A stretch of 64,000 bases of DNA from Roseateles oligotrophus (lineage in GTDB: Bacteria; Pseudomonadota; Gammaproteobacteria; Burkholderiales; Burkholderiaceae_C): positions 62,001 to 126,000 of the forward strand of contig NZ_JAJIRN010000012.1 in the NCBI RefSeq assembly GCF_025717515.1, given 5' to 3'. The translations under genes and the position numbers were made by a program. The notes beneath the pieces are model-generated. The model was not told the DNA's origin and did no database searches. It worked only from the letters and a program-made list of their open reading frames with translations. This document shows positions 8,759-18,603 of this stretch, piece by piece; position 1 is the first letter of the stretch, and every line of letters starts with the position of its first letter.

Positions 8759-8802
8759 TGTCGGGCCTATAGCCGACTGGATGTGAACCAGCAGTGAACT
8801 AG

Positions 8803-8838
8803 CGGGTGCGGCTGATTTGAGCCGCACCCGTTTTTTTT
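8803..8838 (+). terminator. Rho-independent terminator of the TonB receptor gene
   Basis: A perfect 11-bp stem (CGGGTGCGGCT / AGCCGCACCCG) with a 6-nt loop GATTTG is followed directly by eight T residues. It lies 45 nt after the receptor stop codon and before the next gene, so it should end the receptor transcript. Confidence 0.93.
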
Positions 8839-8876
8839 GTCTGAAACAGATCGAGAGAAAAACAGGGAGATCAAAT

Positions 8877-9158
8877 ATGCAAACAAACCACGACAAACGC
8901 ATCAACTCGACGGCCGCTCTGGGCCTGGCCACTTTGCTGAGCCTAGGCGCCGCCGGCTGCGCCGGGCCAGCGCCGACCACCGCTGCCAAACAGCCCTACG
9001 AGGCGCCGGAGACCGTCACCGGCAGCATGTTGAAGCGCGCGCCGGCCCGGCCCAAGACACCGCAAACGCCGGCAGAGGCCGCCGAACTGGAGGCACTGCG
9101 CAAGGAGATCAGCCTGCAGGGCAATGCCCATATCGACAAGGGTGGCGCGGCGAGATAG
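8877..9158 (+). CDS. Small predicted lipoprotein
   Basis: A 93-residue protein with a basic N-terminus, hydrophobic segment LATLLSLG and a lipobox-like AAGC followed by AGPAPTT, suggesting lipidation at the Cys. The mature part is Pro/Ala/Thr-rich and contains a short charged helix AELEALRKEISLQG. AGGGAGA lies at about 8 nt from the ATG at 8877. It follows the receptor terminator and so has its own promoter or depends on read-through. The family is not recognised; it might belong functionally to the receptor upstream. Confidence 0.6.
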   Translation: MQTNHDKRINSTAALGLATLLSLGAAGCAGPAPTTAAKQPYEAPETVTGSMLKRAPARPKTPQTPAEAAELEALRKEISLQGNAHIDKGGAAR

Positions 9159-9171
9159 CGCTGGGCCTTTC

Positions 9172-9226
9172 GAGGCGGGGGGCGGTAGAAGCCGAAGTTT
9201 TGGCGCCGCTAAAAGCTCCCCGCCTC
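9172..9226. terminator. Inverted repeat between convergent genes, possible bidirectional terminator
   Basis: GAGGCGGGG (9172-9180) and CCCCGCCTC (9218-9226) are perfect 9-bp inverted arms separated by 37 nt that contain further pairable GGCGG/CCGC. The element sits between the convergent lipoprotein and prfC genes and overlaps the prfC stop. No long T-tract is present on either side, so termination efficiency is uncertain. Confidence 0.4.
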
Positions 9227-10853
9227 ACCCTTCCAGCCGCTTCTGGAACACCAGCCCCGCATGCTCGCGCAGCGCGTGGAACTTGATCTTCGGCCAGTTG
9301 GCCTCGATCGCCCTCAACTCCGGTGCGTACTCGACCAACACGGTCGGCGCGTCAACCGCGTCATAGGCCATGCGGTGATCGTTCGCGTCGATAAAGCGCT
9401 TCAGCTCATTCGCGTCATCGCAAGTGACCCAGCGCGCGACCTGGAAGCGACTCGGCATGATGCGGGCCTTGCAGCCATATTCATGCTCCAGCCGATGCGC
9501 CACCACCTCGAACTGCAGCTGGCCCACGGCGCCGAGCAGCAGCACCGAGCCGGCAATCGGGCGGAAGACCTGGATCGCGCCTTCCTCGCCGAGCTGGGTC
9601 AGGCCGGCCTTGAGCTGCTTGGTGCGCAGCGGGTCGGCCACTTCGACCGCGCGGAACATTTCCGGCGCGAAGAAGGGCAGGCCGGTGAATTGCAAGGCCT
9701 CGCCTTCGGTGATGGTGTCCCCGAGCTGCAGCACGCCATGGTTGGGGATACCGATGATGTCGCCGGCATAGGCTTCGTCCAGCAGCTCGCGGCGCTGGCT
9801 CAAAAAGCTCACCACGGTGTTGGGGCGTAACTCCTTACCCGAGCGCACCACCTTGAGCCGCATGCCGCGCTCGAAATGGCCGCTGACGACGCGCAGGAAC
9901 GCGATCCGGTCGCGGTGCGAGGGGTCCATATTGGCCTGGATCTTGAACACCACGCCGGTGAATTTGGGCTCATCGGGCTGCACCACGCGCTGCATCGCGG
10001 CGCGCTCGGCCGGTGCCGGGGCCAGCTCGACCAAGGCGTCGAGAATCTCCTGCACGCCGAAGTTGTTGACCGCCGAGCCGAAGAACATCGGCGTCAGTTT
10101 GCCGGTCAAGAAGTCATCGAGATTGAACTCGGCCGCCGCGTCCTGCACCAGCTCGATCTCGCCCTCGGCCTGCTCGTATTGCATGCCGAAACGCTCGGCA
10201 TAGGCGGGGTTGTCCAGGCCTTGCAGAATTTCATCGTCACCACCGGCCTTGCCCTCGCCGGGCGAGAACACGCGCATCTGCTGCTGGCGCAGGTCCATCA
10301 CCCCGTGAAAGTGCTTGCCCATGCCGACGGGCCAGGTGAAAGGCACGACCGTCATGCCGAGCTCGCGCTCGATTTCGTCCATCAAGGCCAATGGGTCTTG
10401 CACCTCGCGGTCCATCTTGTTGACGAAGGTCAGGATGGGCGTGTTGCGGGCGCGGCAGACCTGCAGCAAACGGCGAGTTTGCGGCTCGACACCGTTGGCC
10501 GCGTCGATCACCATCAGCGCCGCGTCGACCGCGGTCAGTACGCGGTAGGTGTCTTCCGAGAAGTCCTGGTGGCCGGGGGTGTCGAGCAGGTTGATCACGC
10601 AGTCGCGGTATTCCATCTGCATCACCGAGGAAGCGACCGAAATGCCGCGCTGCTTCTCGATTTCCATCCAGTCCGAGGTCGCGTGGCGACTGGCCTTGCG
10701 GGCTTTGACCGAGCCGGCGATCTGGATCGCGCCCGAGAACAGCAGGAGCTTTTCGGTCAGCGTGGTCTTGCCGGCGTCCGGGTGGGAAATGATCGCAAAG
10801 GTGCGGCGGCGCTTGACTTCGGATTGAATTTGGCTGGGCAGATCGGCTGACAT
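9225..10853 (-). CDS. prfC: Peptide chain release factor 3
   Basis: A 542-residue translational GTPase that removes RF1/RF2 from the ribosome after peptide release. G-domain motifs are clear: G1 SHPDAGKTT, G2 region GISVASSVMQ, G3 DTPGHQDF, G4 NKMD. The RF3-specific start (EVKRRRTFAIISHPDAGKTTLTEKLLL) and the C-terminal domain (GAVGQLQFEVVAHRLEHEYG) separate it from EF-G and LepA. The start is the ATG at 10853, where homology begins; the open frame runs far upstream antisense to the S9 peptidase and is not coding. Apparently monocistronic and divergent from the peptidase gene. Confidence 0.97.
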   Translation of the reverse strand: MSADLPSQIQSEVKRRRTFAIISHPDAGKTTLTEKLLLFSGAIQIAGSVKARKASRHATSDWMEIEKQRGISVASSVMQMEYRDCVINLLDTPGHQDFSEDTYRVLTAVDAALMVIDAANGVEPQTRRLLQVCRARNTPILTFVNKMDREVQDPLALMDEIERELGMTVVPFTWPVGMGKHFHGVMDLRQQQMRVFSPGEGKAGGDDEILQGLDNPAYAERFGMQYEQAEGEIELVQDAAAEFNLDDFLTGKLTPMFFGSAVNNFGVQEILDALVELAPAPAERAAMQRVVQPDEPKFTGVVFKIQANMDPSHRDRIAFLRVVSGHFERGMRLKVVRSGKELRPNTVVSFLSQRRELLDEAYAGDIIGIPNHGVLQLGDTITEGEALQFTGLPFFAPEMFRAVEVADPLRTKQLKAGLTQLGEEGAIQVFRPIAGSVLLLGAVGQLQFEVVAHRLEHEYGCKARIMPSRFQVARWVTCDDANELKRFIDANDHRMAYDAVDAPTVLVEYAPELRAIEANWPKIKFHALREHAGLVFQKRLEG

Positions 10854-11012
10854 AGTGGCGGCGCTCGGCGCGCTCAGCTTGGGCAGCCGCACGCTTGGGT
10901 CGAGAAAATTAGGTCGCCGATTATCGCAGCGACCGCGTTGGGTACGCTGCAGGCCCAATTTGGTGCGCCGCTTTGCTATCCTGCGCGCATTAAAAGCAGG
11001 GGGAGAACGAAG

Positions 11013-13052
11013 ATGCGCATGAAACCATGCCTGGCGAGGCTGAGCTTCGGCTTGTTGATATCGGCCTTGGCCGGAGTTGGCGTGACGGCGGAGACCAGGG
11101 CCGACCAGCCCGTCCCGATCGAGCGGTTTTTCCAGCGCCCGGCGGTGCTCGAGGCCAAGCTGTCGCCCTCGGGCAAACAGCTCGCCTTGACCACCTCGAA
11201 AGGCGGCAACCGGGTCGGTCTTGTGGTGGTGGACCTGGGCGAAGGCAATAAGGCGACGCGAGCGGCCGGATTCTCGGATGCCGATATCGTGCAATTCGAC
11301 TGGGTCGGCGACCAGCGCCTGGTCTTCAGCGTGCTGGACCTGGAGGCCGGCAGCGGTGAAGACCGCCGTTATGCGCCGGGGCTTTATGCCGCCGACCCCG
11401 ATGGCAGCAAGCTGATGCAGCTGGTCAGGCGCCAGGGCAAGCCTTTTGTCAGCAGCGGCGATAGTCGTGACCGCTCGCTGGAATGGAATCATCAGTTGTT
11501 GGCGGTGCCGCTGCAGCAAGAAGGCGTCACACCCGAGGAGGTGGTGGTCGGCAAGATGGACTTCGGTCACAACGAGGTCAACTCGCTCACGCCGCTTTGG
11601 CTCAATACTCGCACCGGCCGCACTCGCAGCATCGATCTGAATGCGCCGACCGGCACGGTGCACTGGCTGTTCGATAGCAAGGGGCAGCCGCGGGTGGCCG
11701 CCACGCGCGTTAAAGACAGCGTGGCGGTGCACTGGCGCGGCCCTGGTGAAACCCAGTGGCGGCAACTGGCCCAGGGCAGCATGCTCAAGCCGGCGTTCAC
11801 GCCCTCGGCCGTCGATGATGCCGGCAATCTGTATCTGAAATTCAACGAGGGCCCCGAGGGTTACACGGTGCTGAGCCGTTTCGACTTTGACAAGGGCGCG
11901 CCGCAGCGACCGGCAATCGTGACCACGCCGGGCTTCGATTTGCTTGGCGGCATGGTGCTGGATCGCGCCGGTGGCCGCGCCCTGGGCGTGCGGGTCGACA
12001 CCGATGGCGAGCAAACCATCTGGTTCGATGAGGACATGAAGCGCATGCAAGCCTTGGCCGACGAGGTGCTGCCCGGCCGCGTCAATCGGCTCAATTGCCG
12101 GCGCTGCGGCGCCGACGATATGGTCGTCCTGGTGCGCAGCTACTCGGATCAGGATCCGGGCCGCTTGTACCTCTACGAGGCGGCCAACAAGCGTTGGCAA
12201 TCGATCAGCAAGGTGCTGGACGGCATCGAGCCCAAGCGCATGGCAACGGTCGACTTGCAGCGCATCAAGGCGCGCGATGGCCGTGACCTGCCGGTCTGGC
12301 TGACGCAGCCGGCGGGCAGCAAGGCCGGCCAACCGCTGCCCACCGTGGTCTTGGTACATGGGGGCCCTTGGGTGCGTATCGGTCACTGGCGATGGCAGGC
12401 GATGGAGCAGTTCCTGGCTTCGCGCGGCTATCTGGTCATCAGCCCCGAATTCCGCGGCAGCACCGGCTATGGCGATGCCCATTACAAGGCCGGTTGGAAG
12501 CAATGGGGTCAGAGCATGCAGGACGATGTGGCCGACGCCTTGCTGTGGGCCCAGAAGCAGGGCCTGGCCAGCGACAAGGCCTGCATCGCTGGCGCCAGTT
12601 ATGGCGGCTACAGCACGCTGATGGGCCTGGTGCGGCACCCCGACTTGTACCGCTGCGGCGTGGCCTGGGTGGCGGTGACCGACCCGAACTTGTTTCTCGA
12701 CGCCCCGTGGTGGTTGAATGATGACGTCAGCTCGAGTGGCCGCCGCTACGCGCTGCCGGAGCTGGTGGGCGATGTGCAGAAGGACGCCGCCATGCTGACG
12801 GCCAATTCACCGCTGGCGCAGGCCAAGCGGATTCAGGCACCGCTGCTCTTGGCCTTTGGCGAGAGCGACAAGCGGGTGCCGCTGGTCCATGGCGAACGCC
12901 TGCGTGCGGCCTTGAAGGAGGCCGGGCGGCCGCCCGAATGGGTCACTTATGACAACGAGGGCCACAGCTGGCGCAAGGTCGATACCCATATCGACTTCGC
13001 CCGGCGGGTCGAGAAGTTTCTCGGCCAGCATTTGAAAGACGACAAGCCTTGA
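11013..13052 (+). CDS. S9-family prolyl oligopeptidase-like peptidase, exported
   Basis: A 679-residue protein with signal peptide (LSFGLLISALAGVGVTAETRA), an N-terminal beta-propeller region (about residues 40-400) and a C-terminal alpha/beta hydrolase. The catalytic triad can be placed: Ser529 in GASYGGYS, Asp619 in GESDKRV, His651 in EGHSW; the oxyanion stretch VLVHGGPWVR is present. It should cleave short peptides in the periplasm. GGGGAGA precedes the ATG at 11013. Its stop codon overlaps the TTG start of the downstream acetyltransferase by 4 nt, so the two are likely co-translated. Confidence 0.92.
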   Translation: MRMKPCLARLSFGLLISALAGVGVTAETRADQPVPIERFFQRPAVLEAKLSPSGKQLALTTSKGGNRVGLVVVDLGEGNKATRAAGFSDADIVQFDWVGDQRLVFSVLDLEAGSGEDRRYAPGLYAADPDGSKLMQLVRRQGKPFVSSGDSRDRSLEWNHQLLAVPLQQEGVTPEEVVVGKMDFGHNEVNSLTPLWLNTRTGRTRSIDLNAPTGTVHWLFDSKGQPRVAATRVKDSVAVHWRGPGETQWRQLAQGSMLKPAFTPSAVDDAGNLYLKFNEGPEGYTVLSRFDFDKGAPQRPAIVTTPGFDLLGGMVLDRAGGRALGVRVDTDGEQTIWFDEDMKRMQALADEVLPGRVNRLNCRRCGADDMVVLVRSYSDQDPGRLYLYEAANKRWQSISKVLDGIEPKRMATVDLQRIKARDGRDLPVWLTQPAGSKAGQPLPTVVLVHGGPWVRIGHWRWQAMEQFLASRGYLVISPEFRGSTGYGDAHYKAGWKQWGQSMQDDVADALLWAQKQGLASDKACIAGASYGGYSTLMGLVRHPDLYRCGVAWVAVTDPNLFLDAPWWLNDDVSSSGRRYALPELVGDVQKDAAMLTANSPLAQAKRIQAPLLLAFGESDKRVPLVHGERLRAALKEAGRPPEWVTYDNEGHSWRKVDTHIDFARRVEKFLGQHLKDDKP

Positions 13053-14032
13053 ACTTCCCTGCCCGGCTCGAAAGCGAGCGCCTGATCCTGCGCCCTTTTG
13101 TGCACGCCGACTGGCCGGCACTGCACGCCCATTACGCCGACCCCGAATGCACCCGCTTCACCTTCGGGCGCGCCTTGAGCGAGGGCGAGAGCTGGCGCGC
13201 GATGGCCAGCATGGCCGGCCATTGGGCCTTGCGCGGCTATGGGCCTTATGCGCTGGAACATAAGGTGACGGGCGCGGTGCTCGGCGCGGCCGGGCTTTGG
13301 TACCCGAACGACTGGCCCGAGCCCGAGATCAAATGGGCGCTGAGCCGCGCGTACTGGGGCCAGGGCTTCGCCAGCGAGGCGGTGCGCGCGGTGCAGGCGA
13401 TGGCCTTGCGCGAGGCGCCGGAGCTGCCCCTGATCAGCTTCATCAATGCCGCCAACAGCGCCTCGATCCAGCTGGCGCTGGCGGTCGGCGCGACGCTGGA
13501 GCAACTGCGCGAGTTCCGTGGCGGCCGCTGGCATCTGTATCGGCATCCGGGCTACAAGCCGCAGATTCTTGTCCGGCCACTGGACGCCGACAGCGCTGCC
13601 GCCCAGGCCTTGCTGGCGGCCTCGGATCGCTGCATGCGCGACTTGTATCCGGCCATAGACGCTGCCCATCTCGAAAGCGCCTGGGGGCTCAAACAGCCGA
13701 ACGCCTTGTTCCTTGGCGTCTGGCTTGGGGCCGAGCTGGCCGGCTGCGGCGCCGTCAAGCGCATGCAGGATGCCGATGCCCTGGCCTACGGCGAAATCAA
13801 GCGACTCTATGTGCTGCCCGAGCAGCGCGGGCGCGGTTTGTCCAGGCGGCTGATGCAGGCCCTGGAGCAAGACCTGGTCGAGCGCGGCATCGGCGTCTGC
13901 CGGCTTGAGACCGGCATCCGCCAGCCCGCAGCCTTGGCGCTCTACGCCAGCCTCGGCTACCAGCGCTGCGGGCCGTTTGGCGATCGGGTGGCCGACGGAA
14001 CGGGCGTTTTCATGGAGAAGCACCTGCGCTGA
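13049..14032 (+). CDS. Tandem GNAT-family acetyltransferase (two domains)
   Basis: A 327-residue protein made of two GNAT domains. The first, residues 1-170, is RimJ/RimL-like (RLESERLILRPF near the start, WALSRAYWGQGFASEAV as acetyl-CoA loop). The second, about 175-327, has LYVLPEQRGRGLSRRLM and ALYASLGYQRCGPFG. The start is TTG at 13049, overlapping the TGA of the peptidase gene; no in-frame ATG lies before the first conserved motif. Coupling to a secreted peptidase suggests co-expression, but the acetylated substrates are unknown. Confidence 0.8.
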   Translation: MNFPARLESERLILRPFVHADWPALHAHYADPECTRFTFGRALSEGESWRAMASMAGHWALRGYGPYALEHKVTGAVLGAAGLWYPNDWPEPEIKWALSRAYWGQGFASEAVRAVQAMALREAPELPLISFINAANSASIQLALAVGATLEQLREFRGGRWHLYRHPGYKPQILVRPLDADSAAAQALLAASDRCMRDLYPAIDAAHLESAWGLKQPNALFLGVWLGAELAGCGAVKRMQDADALAYGEIKRLYVLPEQRGRGLSRRLMQALEQDLVERGIGVCRLETGIRQPAALALYASLGYQRCGPFGDRVADGTGVFMEKHLR

Positions 14033-14174
14033 TCAAGCGCCGGCGGCGTCACAAAACGGCCCAAAAATCCGTCTATATCCACGATTGCCTTGGCCGACTT
14101 CATTTAGCATCTGCGGAGTACAGAAAAGGGGCCTTGCCCCCGGTTGTGACGGAGAACTCGGGAACGGATCTCGC

Positions 14175-17100
14175 ATGGCGTATCGGCATTGGTATTTGGC
14201 AGGTTCGGGCAAGGCGCTGACCCTCGTCACGCTGCTGCTCGGCCTGGGGCTTTCGGCCGCGGCGGCACGCTGGCAATGGCAGTCCATACAGGCCGATGCC
14301 GAGGCCGAGTTCCAGCGCAATGTCGAACGCACGGCCAAGGAGGTTGAGCAGCGTTTTGCTCACCCGGTGCATGGCTTGGCGGGCGCAAGAGGGCTTTATG
14401 CGGCCAGTCGGGAGACCCGGCAACGGGTCAAGCGGGCCGACTTCCGCGCCTATGTCGAATCGCGCGACCTCGCCAAGGAGTTTCCCGGCGTGCGCGGTTT
14501 CGGCTTTATCGAGCAGGTGATGCGCGGCGAGCGAGATCGGTTTGTCGCCGATGAGCGCGCCGATGGCGCCCCCGGCTTTGCCATCCGCCAGCTGGCGGAC
14601 AAGGATCACCCCGACTATTACGTCATCAAGCTGATCGATCCGGCCGCCAACAATGCCGGCGCGCAGGGGCTGGATGTCGGCTCGGAGGCGCAGCGCCGCG
14701 CCGGCGCCATGCTGGCGGCCAGCAGCGGCTTGGCCACCATCAGCGGCGCCATCACCCTGGTGCAGGACCAGCGTAAAACGCCCGGCGTGCTGATGTTCCT
14801 GCCGGTCTACCGGCGCGGGGTGCCGCTCGACAATGCCGAGCAGCGCAATGCCGGCCTGCTCGGCCTGCTGTACTCGCCGATCGTCATCCGAGAATTGCTG
14901 GGCAAGATCCCCGATGTGATGTCGGGTCGGGTCGACTTTGAGCTGTATGACGCCCGCGCCGGAGCGTCCCTGGGAACGCCGATGTTCGATGCCGACGGCC
15001 ATGTGACCAAGCTGAGCGCGGGCCAGCCCGATTCGCAGGGCCGGCGCTTCAGCCATCAGCGCGAGATCACGGTCGTCAATCGCGCGCTGACGCTGCGCAT
15101 GAACAGCACGCCGCAGTTTGACGCCACGATAGACGGCAGCACGCCCTGGCTCTTGTTCGCCGCCGGCGCGATGATCAGTGCGATGTTGGCCTTGATGCTG
15201 CGCCAGCAGGCGGCCGGGCGCGAACGCGCCGAAGGCCTGGTGGAAGCCAGAACCGCCGAGTTGATGGCCGCCCAGCGCGACAACGAGACCTTGTTGAGCA
15301 CATTGAACCTGGCCGCCATCGTCTCGGTGGCCGACCGCGCAGGCCGCATCACCATGGCCAATGACTCCTTCTGCCAGGTCAGCGGTTACAGCCGTGCCGA
15401 GTTGCTCGGCCAGACGCACCGCATCATCAATTCGGGCCAGCACCCGGCCGAGTTCTGGGATGAGATGTGGGCCCAGATCAGCGCCGGCTTTGCCTGGCGC
15501 GGCGAGGTCTGCAACCGGGCCAAAGACGGTTCCTTCTACTGGGTTGACAGCTTTGTCGCGCCGGTGCTCGGCGCCGATGAGCAGATCGAAAAATACATCG
15601 CCATCTGCACCGACATCACGGCCAGCAAAAAGGCCGGCGAGGCCTTGCGCTGGAACCAGTCTTTGCTGGAGATGATGTCAAACAGCTCGCCCTTGGCCTT
15701 CTTTGTGGTGGACAACCGCAGCGACCAGATTCTCTACTTCAACCAGCGTTTTTGCGATATCTGGGGCATGAACCATCAGGCCGATGCGATCCGGCGCGGT
15801 GAGCTGAAGAACATCGACACCATGCCGACCCGCCGCGCCTTGGTGGCGGATGAGGCGGCCTTCACGGCCCGCTATCAAAGCCTGCAAGACGAGTCCAACC
15901 GGGCGCAGGTCGAGGACGAGATCGTGTTCAAGGACGGCCGCACGATCCGGCGCTTCTCGACCCAGATCCGCGACGCCGATGATCACTATTTCGGCCGCTT
16001 CTTTATCTTCGAGGATGTCACCGAGCGCAAGCAGGCGCTGCTGGCGCTGCAACAAGCGACCGCTGCGGCCGAGGCCGCCTCGGTTGCCAAGAGCCAGTTC
16101 CTGGCCAATATGAGCCATGAAATCCGCACGCCGATGAACGCCGTTCTGGGCATGCTGACGCTCTTGCGCAAGACCGAGATGACGCCGAGGCAGGCCGATT
16201 ACGCGGCCAAGAGCGATGGTGCTGCGCGCTCGCTCTTGGGCCTGCTCAACGAGATTCTCGACTTCTCCAAGATCGAAGCCGGCAAGATGGAGCTGGATCC
16301 GCAGCCCTTTGGCATCGACCAGCTGATGCGCGATCTGTCGGTGATTTTCGCGGCCAATGTGGAGAGCAAGCCGGTCGAGGTGCTGTTTGACATCGACCCT
16401 CAATTGCCGCGCCGCCTGGTCGGCGATGCAATGCGCCTGCAGCAGATACTGATCAATCTGGGCGGCAATGCGATCAAGTTCACCGAACGCGGCGAGGTGC
16501 TGCTGGGCGTCAAATTGGTGCAGCGCGGTGCGTCGACAGTAACGCTGCAATTCAGCGTGCAAGACAGCGGCATCGGCATCGCCCTGGAGAATCAGCAACG
16601 CATCTTCAGCGGCTTCACGCAGGCCGAGTCATCCACCACGCGGCGTTTCGGCGGCACCGGACTGGGCGTGGCGATCAGCCAGCGTTTTGTAACCTTGATG
16701 GGCGGCCAATTGCTGCTGGACAGTGAACTGGGCCGGGGCAGTCGCTTCTCCTTCACGATCGAGCTGCCGCTGGCCGAAGAGACGGGCGCGCTGGCAGCGG
16801 CGGCGCCGGTGGCGGTTTCGGCCGCGCCCGACCCCGCCTGGCGCACGCTGGTGGTCGATGACAACGCGCTTGCAAGGGATCTGCTTGAGCGAATGGCCGA
16901 GTCGCTGGGCTGGCAGGTCGACCTGGCCGAGAGTGGTGAGCAGGCGCTGAGTTTGATGCAAGCGCAGGCGGCAGCCGGCACGCCCTATCGGGCGGTGTTT
17001 CTGGACTGGCAGATGCCCGGGCTGGATGGTTGGCAGACCAGCCAGCGCATCCAGGAGCTGGGGCTCAAGGGCGAGGCCACGCTGCTGCTGATGGTGACGG

Positions 17101-18323
17101 CCCATGGTCGCGACATGCTGTCGCGGCGCAGCCAAGCAGAGCAGGACAGCCTGGACGGCTTTCTGGTCAAGCCGCTGACGGCCTCGATGTTGTTCGACGC
17201 GGTGGTGGATGCGGGCCGGGGCCGCCAGCTTGCCCATCCCTCGCAGGTCGCTGCCTTGGCCGGCCAGCAACGCCTCGCCTCGATGCGTTTGCTGCTGGTC
17301 GAAGATAACCTCAATAACCAGCAGGTCGCGCTGGAGTTGCTGAGCGACGAAGGCGCCTTGGTGCAGATCGCCAACCATGGTCAGGAGGCGGTCGACATGC
17401 TGGTGGCGGCCGGAGGCGAGATGCCCTTCGACGTGGTCTTGATGGACCTGCAAATGCCGGTGATGGATGGCCTCAGCGCAAGCCGCTACATCCGCGAGCA
17501 GCTCGGTCTGCGCCGGCTGCCCATCGTCGCGATGACCGCCAATGCGATGAGCTCGGATCGCGAAGCCTGCCTGGCCGCCGGCATGAACGACCATGTCGGC
17601 AAGCCCTTTGCGCTGGATCAGTTGGTGGCCGTCTTGCGCAAACAGGCGGGCTTGAATGCCGGCGAGCAGACCGCGACTCAAACGCCGCCGGCCGCGGTGA
17701 ACGAGGTGGACGCTGCGGCGAGCGCCGCCGGCGTGGAGCTTGAACTGGCGCTGCGGCGTTTGGGCGGCAAGCGCGCCAGCTATGCCCGTTTGCTGGGTCG
17801 GTTTGCGAGTGAACTGGCGGTGCTGCCGACCCAGTTGCGTGAGCAGCTTGCGCAGGCCGATTTTGAATCCGCCGCTCGCCTGCAGCACACGCTCAAGGGC
17901 ACGGCAGCCACGCTCGGCGCGACGGCGCTGGCCGACGCCGCGGGTGCGGCAGAAAAGCTGATCGGAACATGGCGCCAGCAGGCGCCGGCCGCGGCCGAGT
18001 TGGCGCAGGTCTGCGAGGCCAGTTGCGCCGCGATGGCCGCCGCGCTGCCCGGTTTGCGGGCCTTGCACGAGGCCTTTGAATTGTCCTTCAAGGCGGAGCG
18101 GGATGGCACGGTGGTGGCGCCATCACCGAAGCGGGCCGCGCTGCAAGCACTGGAGCAGCAATTGTTGAATTCCGACATGGCCGCGCTGGATTCCCTGCTG
18201 GCCCTGGGCCATCGCTTCGGCGCCGACCTGGGCCCGCAATTGAGTCAGCTGGAGGAAGCCATCGGCGACCTCGACTTCCGGCGCGCGCTGCTGACCTGCC
18301 GGGCCTTGCTGGCTGCGGCTTGA
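14175..18323 (+). CDS. Hybrid sensor histidine kinase (CHASE-PAS-PAS-HK-REC-REC-HPt)
   Basis: A 1382-residue BarA-type phosphorelay protein. TM1 lies near residues 14-32, a periplasmic CHASE sensor follows (to about 310), TM2 near 322-342, PAS domains near 374-480 and 496-620. The kinase core has His648 in NMSHEIRTPMNAV and ATP-lid FGGTGLG. Two receivers follow (Asp944 in FLDWQMPG, Asp1091 in LMDLQMPV), then an HPt domain with His1238 in LQHTLKGTAATLG. All phosphorelay residues are intact. The ATG at 14175 begins the membrane anchor. No partner regulator is adjacent; CHASE domains bind small extracellular molecules. Confidence 0.93.
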   Translation: MAYRHWYLAGSGKALTLVTLLLGLGLSAAAARWQWQSIQADAEAEFQRNVERTAKEVEQRFAHPVHGLAGARGLYAASRETRQRVKRADFRAYVESRDLAKEFPGVRGFGFIEQVMRGERDRFVADERADGAPGFAIRQLADKDHPDYYVIKLIDPAANNAGAQGLDVGSEAQRRAGAMLAASSGLATISGAITLVQDQRKTPGVLMFLPVYRRGVPLDNAEQRNAGLLGLLYSPIVIRELLGKIPDVMSGRVDFELYDARAGASLGTPMFDADGHVTKLSAGQPDSQGRRFSHQREITVVNRALTLRMNSTPQFDATIDGSTPWLLFAAGAMISAMLALMLRQQAAGRERAEGLVEARTAELMAAQRDNETLLSTLNLAAIVSVADRAGRITMANDSFCQVSGYSRAELLGQTHRIINSGQHPAEFWDEMWAQISAGFAWRGEVCNRAKDGSFYWVDSFVAPVLGADEQIEKYIAICTDITASKKAGEALRWNQSLLEMMSNSSPLAFFVVDNRSDQILYFNQRFCDIWGMNHQADAIRRGELKNIDTMPTRRALVADEAAFTARYQSLQDESNRAQVEDEIVFKDGRTIRRFSTQIRDADDHYFGRFFIFEDVTERKQALLALQQATAAAEAASVAKSQFLANMSHEIRTPMNAVLGMLTLLRKTEMTPRQADYAAKSDGAARSLLGLLNEILDFSKIEAGKMELDPQPFGIDQLMRDLSVIFAANVESKPVEVLFDIDPQLPRRLVGDAMRLQQILINLGGNAIKFTERGEVLLGVKLVQRGASTVTLQFSVQDSGIGIALENQQRIFSGFTQAESSTTRRFGGTGLGVAISQRFVTLMGGQLLLDSELGRGSRFSFTIELPLAEETGALAAAAPVAVSAAPDPAWRTLVVDDNALARDLLERMAESLGWQVDLAESGEQALSLMQAQAAAGTPYRAVFLDWQMPGLDGWQTSQRIQELGLKGEATLLLMVTAHGRDMLSRRSQAEQDSLDGFLVKPLTASMLFDAVVDAGRGRQLAHPSQVAALAGQQRLASMRLLLVEDNLNNQQVALELLSDEGALVQIANHGQEAVDMLVAAGGEMPFDVVLMDLQMPVMDGLSASRYIREQLGLRRLPIVAMTANAMSSDREACLAAGMNDHVGKPFALDQLVAVLRKQAGLNAGEQTATQTPPAAVNEVDAAASAAGVELELALRRLGGKRASYARLLGRFASELAVLPTQLREQLAQADFESAARLQHTLKGTAATLGATALADAAGAAEKLIGTWRQQAPAAAELAQVCEASCAAMAAALPGLRALHEAFELSFKAERDGTVVAPSPKRAALQALEQQLLNSDMAALDSLLALGHRFGADLGPQLSQLEEAIGDLDFRRALLTCRALLAAA

Positions 18324-18349
18324 AGGCGGATGCCAGGCATCAAGCCGCG

Positions 18350-18603
18350 TCACTCCTCCAGCAGACTCCTGAGCATCCAAGCCGTCTCTTGGCTGCGCCG
18401 ACAGCCGGCCGGTGCTGCCCACCTGCGCTGACTTCTGCGCAGTCAGCGCTTGGCTACTCAGTCCTCTAAAAGACTCCTGTGCATCCAGGCCGTCTCTTGG
18501 CTGCGCCGACAGCCGGCCGGTGCTGCTCACCTGCGCTGACTTCTGCGCAGTCAGCGCTTGGCTACTCAGTCCTCTAAAAGACTCCTGAGCATCCAGGCCG
18601 TCT
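18350..18603. repeat. 108-bp tandem repeat built from the 3' end of dps
   Basis: Copies at 18363-18470 and 18471-18578 differ at only 3 of 108 positions, and a third partial copy (18579-18603) continues into the dps coding sequence. A diverged 13-base piece (18350-18362) precedes copy one. Read on the minus strand, each junction encodes the last residues of Dps ([10 protein letters not shown]) plus a stop codon, so the gene end is present three times. Each full unit also contains the dyad GCGCTGAC-N9-GTCAGCGC (18425-18449 and 18533-18557). The array fills the gap between the hybrid kinase and dps. Confidence 0.9.

Noticed and set aside
10854-12638. Apparent N-terminal extension of prfC across the S9 peptidase gene
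   Set aside because: Release factor 3 homology begins at the ATG at 10853; the extension is antisense to a real gene.
18425-18557. Tandem 108-bp units as a CRISPR array
   Set aside because: The units are nearly identical throughout, without the short-repeat/variable-spacer pattern, and no cas genes are present.
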